Notes: a model not told the origin generated them from the letters alone. DNA of 64,000 bases from Maratus speciosus (GCA_963932465.1 OZ010791.1:620689800-620753799); one strand, 5' to 3'; positions 37,956 through 44,300 are shown, counted from the stretch's first letter. Translations and numbers: made by a program.

Positions 37956-38173
37956 GACCAGTTTTCCTGTAGGAATCGGAAAAACAGTTATATCGTATCG
38001 GAAAAATTTCTGACCCAGCTCGGAATAAAATCCACAAAATCGGAATAAAATCCGTAAAATACCGTTTTATTGGCTATTTCCTTCTTTTTACGGATTTTAT
38101 TCCGAGCTGGGTCGGAAAATTTTCCGGTACGGTAAGGACAACTATTTTTCCGATTCCTACAGGAAAACTGGTC

Positions 38174-38210
<37 letters not shown>

Positions 38211-41200
38211 GTGAATAAAAATAGTGTTTTAAAATCATATACATTTTAAGATATTAAAAGTTGAATTTTTTCCAATTTTAAGAGTCCTGAGACTAATCAA
38301 CAAAAATCGTTCTTCATTTTAGGCAATTGTAAGGGATCCATCAGAGTTTCACAAAGTTAAACGTCTTCTATTAACCTCTTTTGAAGGACAAGAATTGCAG
38401 GAATTTTTATGAAGTAATATTTAGACGTTTCGTTTCACCACTTTTCCGAAAAGTGTCAAACTAAAAGAATTATCACATTACCTTTAGCGATATCCTGTTA
38501 CAGTGCGATACACTGTAAAAAAAATCCGACTAGTTTTCCTGTAGGAATCGGAAAAATAGTTGCCCTTATCGTACCGGAAAATTTTCCGACCCAGCTCGGA
38601 ATAAAATCCGTAAAAAAAAGGAAACATTCATTAAAACGGTATTTTTTGGATTTCATTCCGATTTTACGTATTTTATTCCAAGCTGGGTCGGAAAATTTTC
38701 CCGTACGATAAGGGCAACTATTTTTCCGATTCCTACAGGAAAGCTAGTCGGATTTTTTTTTTACAGTGTACAGTGACGTCAATATTACGAAAAACCGGAA
38801 CAATCAGTTCAAAATAATACCACATTTCCTGGATGACTAGCATTTTATATTTCTCTTTTTAGCGACAATATTGTCCAATTTTTTTCACTGCAAATTTTTC
38901 TGTCGTCTTCAAAAATGTGTTTTAAAAAAAGTTTGCTATTTTTATTGCTTATAAGTCACATCTAAATATAGCATAATTTCAATTTTTAGATCAACGAATG
39001 GAAAAGAAAATCTACCTAAGAGTGAAATTCGTTTGAAAACTGTAGCTCAACGTAATGACTTTTAAAATATTTTACAAGCATGACCCTTTTTTACAAAAAA
39101 CTACCCCAACAATGAACATTTGTTTGCTAAAATAATGTAGGATAACTAGTGGTAGGGTTAGTACAATTGGCAATCGATCGCCTAGAGCAAATTAAAAAGA
39201 AAACAAGAAAGAGAAATCATGCGTCAAGCATAGATTACGAAACGCTTTCAAACACATTCAGAATAACAAAACTTCACCTTTTAATGATGAAAGATAATGT
39301 CTAAGTAAATAAATTGAAAACATTTGAAAACCCAATTTATCAGTTGCCATCAATAATCGCGAAAATATCCTCTTTCGTGCAGCCCTGTATATACCTATAG
39401 ATTTGTATATATACTTCGTATGCTAAAATTGAGTTCAGTTTGGAAACGCATAGCACAGTTGAAAATTCCTCTTCAACTATTTCCCACAATAACAGAAATG
39501 CACTCGATATCTTTTGTGCAGCCCTTATAGGATCGATATACATTAAACACAAAACGTAATCTGCAAAAAATTAGGTATATTTAAAAACTCGTACCACAAC
39601 TGAAAAAGCATTTCAGCAATTTATTGTTCATAAGACAATACTATCGAATTATTTTGTGTGTCCCTGTAAATGTTTAAATGAACTATAAATACTACGTACT
39701 TCATTTTCAATACTGAACATGCCATGGTAAATCTCAATAATATATATCAATTATAAGGAAATACGAGTGCATTTAGTTATGAGTGCAAGTTAGAGCACGG
39801 ACAGACGGCAGAAAGGCACAGACAGACAAAACGAATTGATAAACACTTTTCAACTACAGTAAAACCTCCCTAAAGCGACCACATCCCGTTTCAATAAAAA
39901 TGGTCGCTCCAAGAGGTGGTCTCTTAATGGAGATCATGTTTAAATCTAGATTTTAATTGTTGAAAAAAGGTAACAATTAATTATGCTAAAATTTATTTTT
40001 CACAGTGGGAAAAAATATAAAAATTTAAGCGTCAAAACAAAAGTTAATTACTGCAGAGTTTAAAAAGTGAATACATTGACGGTTGCTTTGATTTTACGGT
40101 TTGATCTTGTAAAACTTTTATTTCCCAGTCCTTTCGAAGTTCAGTGAATAAATGCAATTTTTTTGGAAGGGAACAAATAATGACGATATCATTAATTTAT
40201 CTATTTCTTTGAGAGTTTCCCGACAGAAAAGGGCAGGGGAGTTTATTGACCGTCATTCTTAATTTTTCATCAGAGTTAAATTCATTGCCTAAAAAGGCAC
40301 AAAGGGGTTACACTTAAAAGTTACCGGGATAAAAAAAAAATCGAAACTTAGTTTAGAAGTTTGATGAATAGTGCGCTCTCCGGAATGATTTTTCTAATAA
40401 AACGTTCTTCAAGCGACCAGGAAAAAACGCAATTTTCTTCAAAGAAACTGGTCGCTCATGGAGGGAGTTCATCTGGGATGGTCTCTGAATGGAGGTAAAA
40501 TTAGTATTGAGCCTATGGGAATAAATTTCGTTCCATGAACAAATGGTCGTTCAGGGAGGGGGTCGCACAGGGAGGTTTCACTGTATATTGGAAAGTGTAA
40601 AAAAAAAAAGTTTAACCATACTACACCACACTTTGGCACGAAACTGAAATCTGTCAACGAAAATAAAGATTTTCATTTTACGTTGAACATAAAATTTATA
40701 TCAAGTTAAGTGGAATTATTTTGTAAGATACGTTGTATCAGAATAGTGAGGAATAGTATTTTTTTTCTGACTTTTATTATATTATTTTTATTCTGAAGTG
40801 GTTATTGATAGTGATAGTGAATTCATTTCATTTTTCTTTTTTTAGATTTCGAAGCTTGCTTGAACAATATAACGTGCGCAGGGGAGACTGTCCGAGGATA
40901 CATGCGCAAATATGGTCGAGATTGTGACAAAAGTCGCACCATCGATTGCTACGACTTTGCTAGGATCCACAAACTCGGCTACGGTGCTTGCAGTGACGAT
41001 ACTTTCTACAAGACGGACTTTTATGAGAAGTTCCACGTCTGCTTCGCTGGATATGAAGAGAGCTACAACAACGATGCTCGCTACAACAACGAAGGAGTCT
41101 ACAACAACGAAGGTGTCTACAACAACGGTGGAGGCTACAATAATGAAGGAGGCTACAACAACGCTGGAGGCGCCAACAACGATGGAAGCTACAACAACGA

Positions 41201-41291
41201 TGCAAACATCAACAGCGGTGGCGTAGGGGGTTTTGTAGACTATGGAGATGATCATATCCAAGCAAGAAATGCACGCATGGGCAATGCATAA
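6715..41291 (+). CDS. i-type lysozyme-like (destabilase family) secreted protein, 4 coding exons
   Basis: The coding sequence is 6715-6769, 16683-16774, 30323-30455 and 40846-41291. All introns are GT-AG, in phases 1, 0 and 1, and the joined 726 nt give 241 residues plus TAA. Residues 1-19 are a signal peptide (MNRCLTLGV..., likely cut after VLA). Residues 43-159 form the destabilase domain with 12 cysteines. Its landmarks are CLDCIC (43-48), CGPFQASWAYW (70-80) and IDCYDFARIHKLGYG (126-140). In catalytic i-type lysozymes a Glu lies three residues after the CxC (C15 to E18 in the clam Tapes enzyme) and an Asp follows the next cysteine pair. Here those positions are Ser51 and Ser63 (or Asn62), as in many insect i-type proteins, so muramidase activity is doubtful. 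Residues 167-214 are eight YNNxGx-type hexapeptides, followed by a short acidic/basic tail. The domain assignment is secure; the function is inferred. Confidence 0.93.
7145..8425. mobile_element. F2 element with 173-bp internal tandem repeats
   Basis: It is bounded by the inverted repeats AGGTGCGTTCGTA (7145-7157) and TACGAACGCACCT (8413-8425). Inside lie a (GTCC/GTCT)n tract at 7196-7270 and then six copies of a unit whose CAGGGACAGTC motif falls at 7388, 7561, 7734, 7907, 8080 and 8253, a period of exactly 173 bp. Homology with the copy at 50850-51663 continues for about 50 bp beyond the 3' repeat, through GCCACGTTTGACGAGCAATT, so the true end may lie near 8465. No transposase is present. 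It sits in intron 1 of the lysozyme gene, about 375 bp after exon 1. The plan resembles pearl/Helentron-like non-autonomous elements. Confidence 0.8.
8430..12940. other. Intron 1 sequence without recognised genes
   Basis: No exon, RNA gene or complete element is recognised here. Visible items are a 30-bp poly(T) at 8607-8637, a degenerate ~80-bp tandem duplication at about 8800-8970 (AAATTAATTATT...CATAAGTACCTACGCTC), an A-run plus (AAT)n at 10374-10410, and a poly(T) at 11990-12015. A fragment at 11640-11815 is shared with 17390-17590 and 27300-27480 (family F8). Confidence 0.5.
12925..13128. repeat. Palindromic element with a TA/GT microsatellite core
   Basis: Perfect inverted arms containing GGTTAGCCGGGCGCCAGTG sit at 12941-12970 and 13083-13111. 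They extend imperfectly to about 12925 and 13128 (GGTACTT) and enclose roughly 110 bp of TA, TG and TATG repeats. A related inverted pair with TTAGCCGGGCGC and GCTCCCGGCTAA is at 24904-25262, so this is a family and not chance. The short reading frames over it are microsatellite artefacts. Confidence 0.7.
13826..14442. repeat. Foldback element, two ~255-bp inverted arms
   Basis: The left arm 13826-14080 is almost the exact reverse complement of the right arm 14189-14442, with a 108-bp spacer that is itself partly palindromic. The outermost pairing is TTATATTAAACAAAAACATA against its complement. The few differences (for example Y/R changes near GCACGGAATC) suggest moderate age. If transcribed as part of the intron it would form a long hairpin RNA. 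No coding sequence and no clear target duplication were seen. Confidence 0.8.
14657..15300 (-). repeat. Minus-strand F1 copy in intron 1
   Basis: The terminal hairpin AGGTAGCTTTC/AAAAGCTACCT at 14657-14684, the GAACGGAGG block, an (AT)n remnant and a single 327-bp-unit fragment with the ATGGCGGCC motif (14915-14935) all appear in reverse orientation. Sequence on to about 15300 (AAGCCAACTT..., the CGGCACAGGCCGGAAGGA motif) is a diverged version of the 784-1080 region, so a nearly full element is represented with only one internal unit. Confidence 0.7.
15360..16553. mobile_element. CACTGTAA-terminated element with ~113-bp minisatellite
   Basis: The ends are CACTGTAAAAAAA at 15360 and TTACAGTG at 16546-16553. 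Between them about eight units of 112-115 bp run from about 15375 to 16350; TCTGTAAGG falls at 15496, 15609, 15723, 15836, 15949, 16063 and 16178, with a diverged one at 16290. A unit contains GGATTCCTAGAACTTTTTATG and AACAACAAAAATTCATGTAA. The termini match those of the foldback elements at 37495-38770, so they may share a transposition source. It lies in intron 1, ending about 130 bp before exon 2. Confidence 0.7.
16683..16774 (+). CDS. Lysozyme gene 1, exon 2
   Basis: The acceptor TTTTCAG precedes 92 nt encoding residues 19-49: a charged pro-like or linker stretch (QFPQYPGNAHEPRKEKVPEVEQ) and the domain start CLDCICQ. The donor is GTAAAA. Reading phase joins exon 1 (phase 1) and exon 3 (phase 0) without a shift. 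The three cysteines here are the N-terminal conserved cysteines of i-type lysozymes. Confidence 0.9.
16900..17600 (+). repeat. Dispersed ~700-bp repeat F8, copy 1
   Basis: Several stretches are shared in the same order with 27300-27930 in opposite orientation or with rearrangement. These are ATTGGATAGCTGAG, the CACTTTCAAAACTGGTTCC block, CTCAACAACTCG...AAAATGAGCC, and CGGTTCAAAATGCCCACTTTGACAG. A poly(A) run lies at 17053-17080. No coding potential is recognised. Confidence 0.5.
17600..19968. other. Intron 2 sequence without recognised genes
   Basis: No exon or complete element is recognised. Poly(T) runs lie at 18768-18794 and 18809-18831. The stretch is AT-rich, and the reading frames within it are short and lack any familiar motif. 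Confidence 0.4.
19969..22062 (+). mobile_element. F3 element copy A, carrying nested F4
   Basis: It begins with the imperfect hairpin CACTTTCCAA CAAAG TTGAAAAGTG (19971-19995), followed by a GTCTGTCCGTCTG tract. It ends with GTTGGAAAGTGTT (22017-22029) and a conserved tail to about 22062. Internal degenerate units carry blocks like TTCATTTACAGGGACAGTGA and CAGGGCTGTACAAAAG. Related copies are at 27160-27290, 27930-28449 (inverted), 29330-29960, 39200-39856 (inverted), 48740-49250 (inverted) and 54272-56560. No transposase is visible. The element at 20479-21365 interrupts it. Confidence 0.75.
20479..21365 (+). mobile_element. F4 element with ~146-bp internal repeats, nested in F3
   Basis: The inverted termini are AGGGTTTCGTT (20479-20489) and AACGAAACCCT (21355-21365). 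The left end also forms a hairpin, GGGTTTCGT/ACGAAACCC (20480-20504), followed by a (GTCT)n-type tract at 20520-20548. Five internal units carrying GAAATTTTGCATACTTATAG start at 20589, 20738, 20882, 21029 and, diverged, at about 21174 (period 144-149 bp). This is the same plan as F2, F3 and F5 with a different sequence. Confidence 0.8.
22341..22390 (-). ncRNA. Hammerhead ribozyme-like motif (minus strand)
   Basis: On the minus strand the order is UUCU, CUGAUGA (complement at 22375-22381), AGG-loop-CCU, GAAA, GUAC, UA, AGAA. This gives stem I (UUCU/AGAA), stem II (AGG/CCU), the invariant CUGAUGA and GAA boxes, A15.1-U16.1 pairing and an A at the cleavage position. Stem III would be only the self-complementary GUAC, as in hammerheads of Penelope-like elements and retrozymes that act as dimers. 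Motif recognition is by eye; activity is untested. Confidence 0.6.
22634..22685 (+). ncRNA. Hammerhead ribozyme-like motif (plus strand)
   Basis: CTGATGA lies at 22643-22649, followed by an AGG...CCT stem II whose inner UUU/AAA can also pair. GAAA is at 22667-22670, then GTAT, then TA (22675-22676, predicted cleavage after A), then AGAAG, which can pair with the TTCT preceding CTGATGA. It is the inverted partner of the motif at 22341-22390. The stem III half-site is GUAU rather than GUAC. Confidence 0.6.
22839..23026. mobile_element. hAT-type MITE nested in the Helitron, 188 bp
   Basis: The termini CAGTGGTGTAGT and ACTACATCCCTG form imperfect inverted repeats. They are flanked by a perfect 8-bp target duplication, GTGACGAA (22831-22838 and 23027-23034), the size made by hAT transposases. 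The interior contains several GGGTATACG repeats. Confidence 0.85.
23957..24004 (+). other. G-quadruplex-prone G-rich tract at the Helitron 3' end
   Basis: Runs of 5, 6, 10, 3 and 7 or more G separated by short spacers (CGGGGGCGGGGGGTGGGG...) lie within the last 62 bp of the Helitron. The regular G4 rule of four runs of three or more G is met several times over. Assembly accuracy across the run of ten G is uncertain. Confidence 0.7.
24904..25262. repeat. Inverted-repeat element with TTAGCCGGGCGC ends
   Basis: The left end TTAGCCGGGCGCTGGTGATA, followed by GGTCGCCAAACATTG, is mirrored by CAATATTTGGCGATTTATCA and CCTGCTCCCGGCTAA at 25228-25262. The ends resemble the palindrome at 12925-13128. 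The interior shows no reading frame. Further GC-richer pieces (CCGCCCTTGGCGACC at 24759; TGGCCGCATGGCACAC at 25274) flank it, so the true element may be larger. Confidence 0.55.
25263..27159. other. Intron 2 sequence, little recognisable
   Basis: (TTTA)n lies near 25450-25470. A short GC-rich stretch at 25680-25745 ends in CCGGCCCTG, resembling a hAT terminus without a detectable partner. A hairpin-like GGAGGTTGCAATGTTGCAACGCCTC (split GAGGTTGCAA/TTGCAACGCC) is at 26217-26241. No exon is seen. Confidence 0.4.
27160..27930. repeat. F3 terminal fragment followed by inverted F8 copy
   Basis: 27200-27250 matches the F3 tail (GCATAGATTATG.AACACTTTCCAAC). 27300-27930 shares the blocks described for 16900-17600 (TTTGTTGAGCGG, AAAATGAGCCTG, ATTGGATAGCTGAGCT, the CACTTTCGAAACCAGTTCC block), mostly in opposite orientation. 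It is composite repeat debris in intron 2. Confidence 0.5.
27930..28449 (-). mobile_element. F3 element copy B (truncated, inverted)
   Basis: AAGTAAGAAAAATCATGCC, then GCATAGATTATGAAACACTTTCCAACACTT, reproduces in reverse the tail of copy A. The homology runs to ATCATTTTATCTACATTCTAC at 28449, equivalent to 21575-21600 of copy A. It stops at TA followed by CACTATATGGCCAAAGG. Confidence 0.7.
28451..29330. other. Segment starting with a Tc1-like terminus; two unassigned frames
   Basis: CACTATATGGCCAAAGGTGA after a TA dinucleotide looks like the terminus of a Tc1/mariner-type element, but I could not find the opposite end. Open frames of 158 codons (28502-28978, minus) and 130 codons (28931-29323, plus; MSRFTEKCFTAHARMQSK...) overlap here. 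Neither shows a familiar transposase motif (no DDE/D signature, no helix-turn-helix I can name). They are probably chance or decayed frames. Confidence 0.35.
29330..29960 (+). repeat. F3-related fragment with short tandem TTCATTTACAATTGAATTA units
   Basis: Three short copies of TTATTGTTCATTTACAATTGAA-like sequence (29345-29425) lead into blocks shared with other F3 copies (AACACGAAAAAGATTTCGGTTGCAATACTGCC, compare 54605-54640). The hAT MITE at 29513-29636 interrupts it. Confidence 0.5.
29513..29636. mobile_element. hAT-type MITE (GGAGTCGG-rich), copy 1
   Basis: It has the same family ends as the 45040 copy (C.GGGCT.CGGAGTC ... CTCCGCAGCCCTG) and a 7- to 8-bp direct duplication, (G)TTTTAAG, on both sides. 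The interior is made of GAGTCGG-like repeats and an ATTTTTGAGAGAAAGAG block shared with copy 2 in inverse orientation. Confidence 0.75.
30323..30455 (+). CDS. Lysozyme gene 1, exon 3
   Basis: The acceptor TTTGCTTAG precedes 133 nt encoding residues 50-93 plus the first base of codon 94; the donor is GTAAGT. It carries the motif C-G-P-F-Q-A-S-W-A-Y-W, the counterpart of CGYFQIK.PYW in catalytic i-type lysozymes. Ser51 and Ser63 replace the catalytic Glu and Asp. Base composition is visibly richer in G and C than the surrounding intron. Confidence 0.92.
30703..31362. mobile_element. pogo/Tigger-type element with decayed transposase
   Basis: The termini CAGTAGAGTGCCGATTATCC and ...TAATCTGCGCTCTACTG are the CAGTAGAGT-type ends of Tigger/pogo elements, with TA at the left flank. 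A decayed coding remnant lies on the minus strand (see the pseudogene entry). Poly(A) at 31194-31222 and poly(T) at 31265-31290 were added internally. Confidence 0.75.
30985..31190 (-). pseudogene. Tigger-like transposase C-terminal remnant
   Basis: On the minus strand, a readable piece near 31060-31095 gives IVGLETAMKWLE, which resembles the C-terminal ALETA...WLE helix region of Tigger/pogo (CENP-B-related) transposases. Acidic stretches (DDKIVDEI before it, EEEL and EEFEIWK after it in other frames) also fit that region. Stops and frame changes show that it is dead. Confidence 0.5.
32271..33031. mobile_element. pogo-type MITE, 761 bp
   Basis: CAGTAAAACCTCCCTAAAGC at the left and ...ACAGGGAGGTTTCACTG at the right form inverted ends. 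TA lies on both sides (32269-32270 and 33032-33033), the target duplication of Tc1/mariner/pogo transposons. Subterminal GGTCGCT motifs repeat inward at both ends. The copy at 39857-40583 is closely similar along its whole length. No transposase frame is visible. Confidence 0.88.
33190..34180 (+). mobile_element. F5 element with ~144-bp internal repeats (plus copy)
   Basis: Five internal units carry CAACAGGTGGCGCT-like motifs at about 33427, 33569, 33714, 33859 and 34005. The left block (GGATTTACGCGTTTTAAGATG, then a short CTGTCTG) and the right end ATAGAAGAAAG at about 34141 match the copies at 34985-35755 (inverted) and 61925-62861. The left terminus is degenerate. Confidence 0.7.
34985..35755 (-). 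mobile_element. F5 element (minus copy)
   Basis: It reads in reverse: CAAAACTTTCTTGTAT at about 35004, about three units with AGCGCCACCTGTT, then GACAGACAGACAG, and ends with AAGATAGAAGAAAG at 35755. Together with 33190-34180 it forms a large inverted pair about 800 bp apart in intron 3. Confidence 0.7.
35756..37490. other. Intron 3 sequence without recognised genes
   Basis: Contents are a perfect 13-bp-stem hairpin at 36017-36048 (CGATGATTTGACA, loop TACATG, complement), a 35-bp poly(T) at 36495-36531 and a short poly(G) at 36676-36686. No exon is seen. Confidence 0.4.
37492..38770. repeat. Three near-perfect foldback MITEs in 1.3 kb
   Basis: Copies lie at 37495-37750, about 37915-38215 and 38513-38770. 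Each is almost wholly palindromic: arms of about 110-150 bp containing TTTTCC(T/G)GTAGGAATCGGAA, GACCCAGCTCGGAATAAAAT and a central AACGGTATTTT. The outer ends are CACTGTAAAAAAAAT and its complement, or poly(A)/poly(T) in the middle copy. The arms within a copy are more alike than the copies are to each other. There is no coding sequence. All lie in intron 3 of the lysozyme gene. Confidence 0.85.
39200..40600 (-). mobile_element. F3 element copy C, inverted, split by a pogo MITE
   Basis: AAATCATGCGTCAAGCATAG at 39218 and internal CAGCCCTGTATA blocks are followed by ACAGACGGCAGAAAGGCACAGACAGACA and the terminal hairpin stem ACACTTTTCAA (39846-39853). The other half of the stem, TTGGAAAGTGT, is at 40588-40598, after the inserted pogo element. 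Confidence 0.75.
39857..40583. mobile_element. pogo-type MITE, 727 bp, in the loop of the F3 hairpin
   Basis: CAGTAAAACCTCCCTAAAGC ... GGGAGGTTTCACTG is flanked by TA on both sides (39855-39856, 40584-40585). It is colinear with 32271-33031 with scattered substitutions and small deletions. Removing it rejoins CACTTTTCAA-CTATA-TTGGAAAGTG, the terminal hairpin of the host F3 element. Confidence 0.88.
40846..41291 (+). CDS. Lysozyme gene 1, exon 4 with hexapeptide-repeat tail
   Basis: The acceptor TTTTTTTAG precedes 446 nt, with TAA at 41289-41291. It encodes residues 94-241. The first two thirds complete the destabilase domain (ACLNNITCAGETVRGYM, DCDKSRTIDCYDFARIHKLG, FYEKFHVCF). From residue 167 the sequence is eight six-residue units, YNNDAR, YNNEGV twice, YNNGGG, YNNEGG, YNNAGG, ANNDGS and YNNDAN, then a Gly-rich and charged tail. 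Long frames on the other strand and in other frames here are shadows of this repeat. Confidence 0.93.
41064..41207 (+). repeat. 18-bp coding minisatellite (8 units)
   Basis: Eight in-frame copies of an 18-bp unit like TACAACAACGAAGGAGTC encode the YNNxGx hexapeptides. All units are exactly 18 bp, so copy-number change would keep the frame. Synonymous and non-synonymous differences between units show that it is not a freshly expanded array. Confidence 0.9.
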
Positions 41292-41342
41292 GTGCAATGA
41301 CGCCTAGGTTTTAAAGTATATGATCAGATTCAGTTACAGTAT

Positions 41343-41348
41343 AATAAA
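41343..41348 (+). promoter_or_regulatory. Polyadenylation signal AATAAA of lysozyme gene 1
   Basis: The first AATAAA after the stop codon is 52 bp downstream. Another AATAAA lies at 41695-41700. The nearer one gives a short 3' UTR of about 70-80 nt. Which one is used cannot be told. Confidence 0.6.
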
Positions 41349-44300
41349 CAAGACATTTAACGGGTTATTGAAGAAGATTTTGAAAATGTGGTTATTTTTT
41401 ATTTCCTTGTTAACAGATTATCTCTAGGATGTTTTTGCATTATTTATGGGAATTTCATAATTCAGATGTCTTTCTTCTTCAAAAGATTTCAACAGCCATG
41501 CAACTATTCAGAATAGAAAACTTTGAATGTTTCGCTGATAATTTGCGTTTGCTGATTATACATAATTGGTTTCGTATTTATATAAAGATGTCGTGTATAA
41601 AGCATATATTTCATAATAATCAAACGCATAATGCCGATGGTCAAATCATAATGATAAAAAAGAAAAAGTTTATAGTGTCATCATAGGATTAGAAAATAAA
41701 GATTGTTTTTAGGCTTAGGTCTATTTGATAGTCTACACGTGTCTACATAAGCTAGAAAAAAATTGTTGATTTATTATAGTAATTTCATCTATTTGACATT
41801 TCCACCTCTTTATTTCTCTTTGTTTACCCAAAGGTCAACAGTTTATCCTGTCTTACTCACAAATTATCATGCATATGAAAAGTTAAAGAAAAACGGAGAA
41901 CATTTTTTGAAGAGAAACGTTTTATGCAGAACTGAAAATAGTTCAAAATTATACTAATTTAAAATCCTCTTTTATCATTAGTATATTTTAGTTCTGAATC
42001 TGATCATATACTTTGAATAATATGGGTTTTTTCCTCACTGTTATCTCATTTTTCTTTTTTTCAAAGGCACAATTTCAACTCTAATATGGTAGTAACTATG
42101 TTTGAAATAATATAAAAATGATTTTTTTTTCACTCATATTTAAATTTTAAATGATATTTCTCTCTAAAGTTCAATTAAACTTATTAATTATTTTCTTAAT
42201 TCTTTAAAAAGAACAAGTGCATAAACTTTATTATTCGCTGTATAATATGATGAAGTGTTGGTAACTATCTTTAAGATTATTTAAGTAATATGCGTAATTA
42301 ATTTTGGTGTATAAGAAAAATTCCTTTTTAATGTAATCTAAGTTAATATAAATCACACAGTAGCAAAATGCAAAACTTTAAAAAACTCGTTTGCGAACTG
42401 TTAAAATATGTAATTTTTATAACAAAACACGTCATTTAAATTTTAAAAACAAGTAAATGCTTTAAATATTTGCAAAGAATTAAACAATCGCCTTCAGTAA
42501 CAGATTTGTTTAGTTAAAAAATCCTGTATAGAAATTTTAGATTTACAACTTTATTTTGATTATTTGATGTTTGTTTGAGTAATGTGAGCATTACTTTACC
42601 GGATGAATATTGCTAAGAGCTAGGCTACATAATATGTAAAATTGAAATTGTGCCTTAAATTTCATTTTTCTATTCAAGTCATTCTAGAGAATTCGTCGAG
42701 GTATGCATCGTATGCATTGTTTCAGGCAACTTTTGTAAAATAAGAAGATTATTTCACAAAATGTTTCCTGAAAAAAAAAAAACTTCTAAGTTAAAAATAA
42801 AAACAAATAAAAACATAAATAAAAGAGAAAAGAAATAATTTAAGCTGACTTTTTCCTTAATAAATTATTAGATGTAAATCAAAAACTTTTTATTTTAAAC
42901 TACAAATACAATTAAAGCAATTTTGAATGCTTACGATGCTGATGAAATCTCTTTTTTATTTCGGTAAAAAAATAGAGATTTTCTGACTCAGTTTTCTCGC
43001 GAATTCTCCATTGGTTGCTACTGTTGAAAGTACTTTCTTTGTATTTATCTATGTGCCAAATTACTCATGACAAATAAATGGCTTATGATGGTTTTGTGTG
43101 CATTATTCATTTTCATTAATCTACTATGCATATAAAATGCGAATGGGGACTGTTATAAAGCTCTATTGAACATATTTTTTATGGGATTTGCATTGCCAAC
43201 TATAGGTAATGTTTAGGGGAAAGTTTTCATGTGTAACACATCGTCCTTAGTTGCTTACTTATAGAGCTAAGGGGGAGATTTCTATAATTGTAATAGTAAA
43301 ATGCATATGGGAATTTCAGTTCGAACGCTTATAACTCACGTTTTGCTGGACTTCTGTTGCCAGATGCAGTGTTACAAAAAAGTGGGGCAGGGAGATAAAA
43401 TAAGTAGGACTGTGGTTTCCAAACCATGACATAAAAAAAACAGTAAACCCTATGGAAACAGAACCTGTCTATAACGGAATACTGTCTTAAAGACAAATAT
43501 TATTGTCCCTATGGTAGGATTTCCATACAATTATGCAAGTTAAGAGAAAAGCCTGTTTAAAACGGAATTTTCCTTCTGTCTTTGTGATTCCGTCTTAACA
43601 GTCTTTAATATACTGAATACAACAATTTTATACAATAAAATTGGTGAAAGTGGAATCGCTCGGGAATGAAAGAAAGTTCCAATTAAGCGAGTATAACTGC
43701 ATAGTATTCCTATCGTAGGGACAATGGAAATTCTACGCTTAAAACAGAATTACGTTACAAACAGGCTACGCTATAAATCTGTACTGTATGGTATTCATTT
43801 GAAAGGGACTGTAAAACCTTTCCGTTATTGATGCGTTCTGTCTGTATATGTTTTACTGTTTTTGACCCGGCGTAGACTAATGAACAGGATGGTTAAAAAA
43901 AAAAAAAGGTGCAACACGAAAAATCGGGACTTTTGGTGTCCCGCGCTGTGCTTACGCGGGACAGGTCTTGGAGCCCCTGAAAATCGGAACACCTGGCAAC
44001 TATATGTCGGACGGATTTTTATGGGACTTACCTTGTCAACTGGGTAATTTTTCAAGGATTTTAATATGATTTGAGGTTCGTTTGTAAAATCGACCAGCGT
44101 AGAAAGGAACGCCTGCTAGTTTCAAATAAAAATGCAGCCCCTCACTCTTCGAGAGGTTCATTAATGCACTAGAAAAGTTATATATTGTGAAATTTAATGT
44201 TCCAGAATTCAGTAAGTATGCTTAAAAAAAAAGCAATTAAAAGTGACTTGGTTATACCTTTTGAATTACTTTTTTTCACTTGAGTGTTTCACAATACTTT

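Noticed and set aside
40842..41297. Long open frames on the minus strand and in a second plus frame over exon 4
   Set aside because: They are shadows of the 18-bp coding repeat. The frame joining correctly to exon 3 encodes the destabilase domain, and the others are low-complexity Val/Ala/Thr or Cys/His strings.
43441..43788. A pogo-like element (CAGTAAACCC...GTACTGTA)
   Set aside because: The ends pair poorly and TA is present on the right side only. Mentioned within the intergenic entry but not supported as a separate feature.
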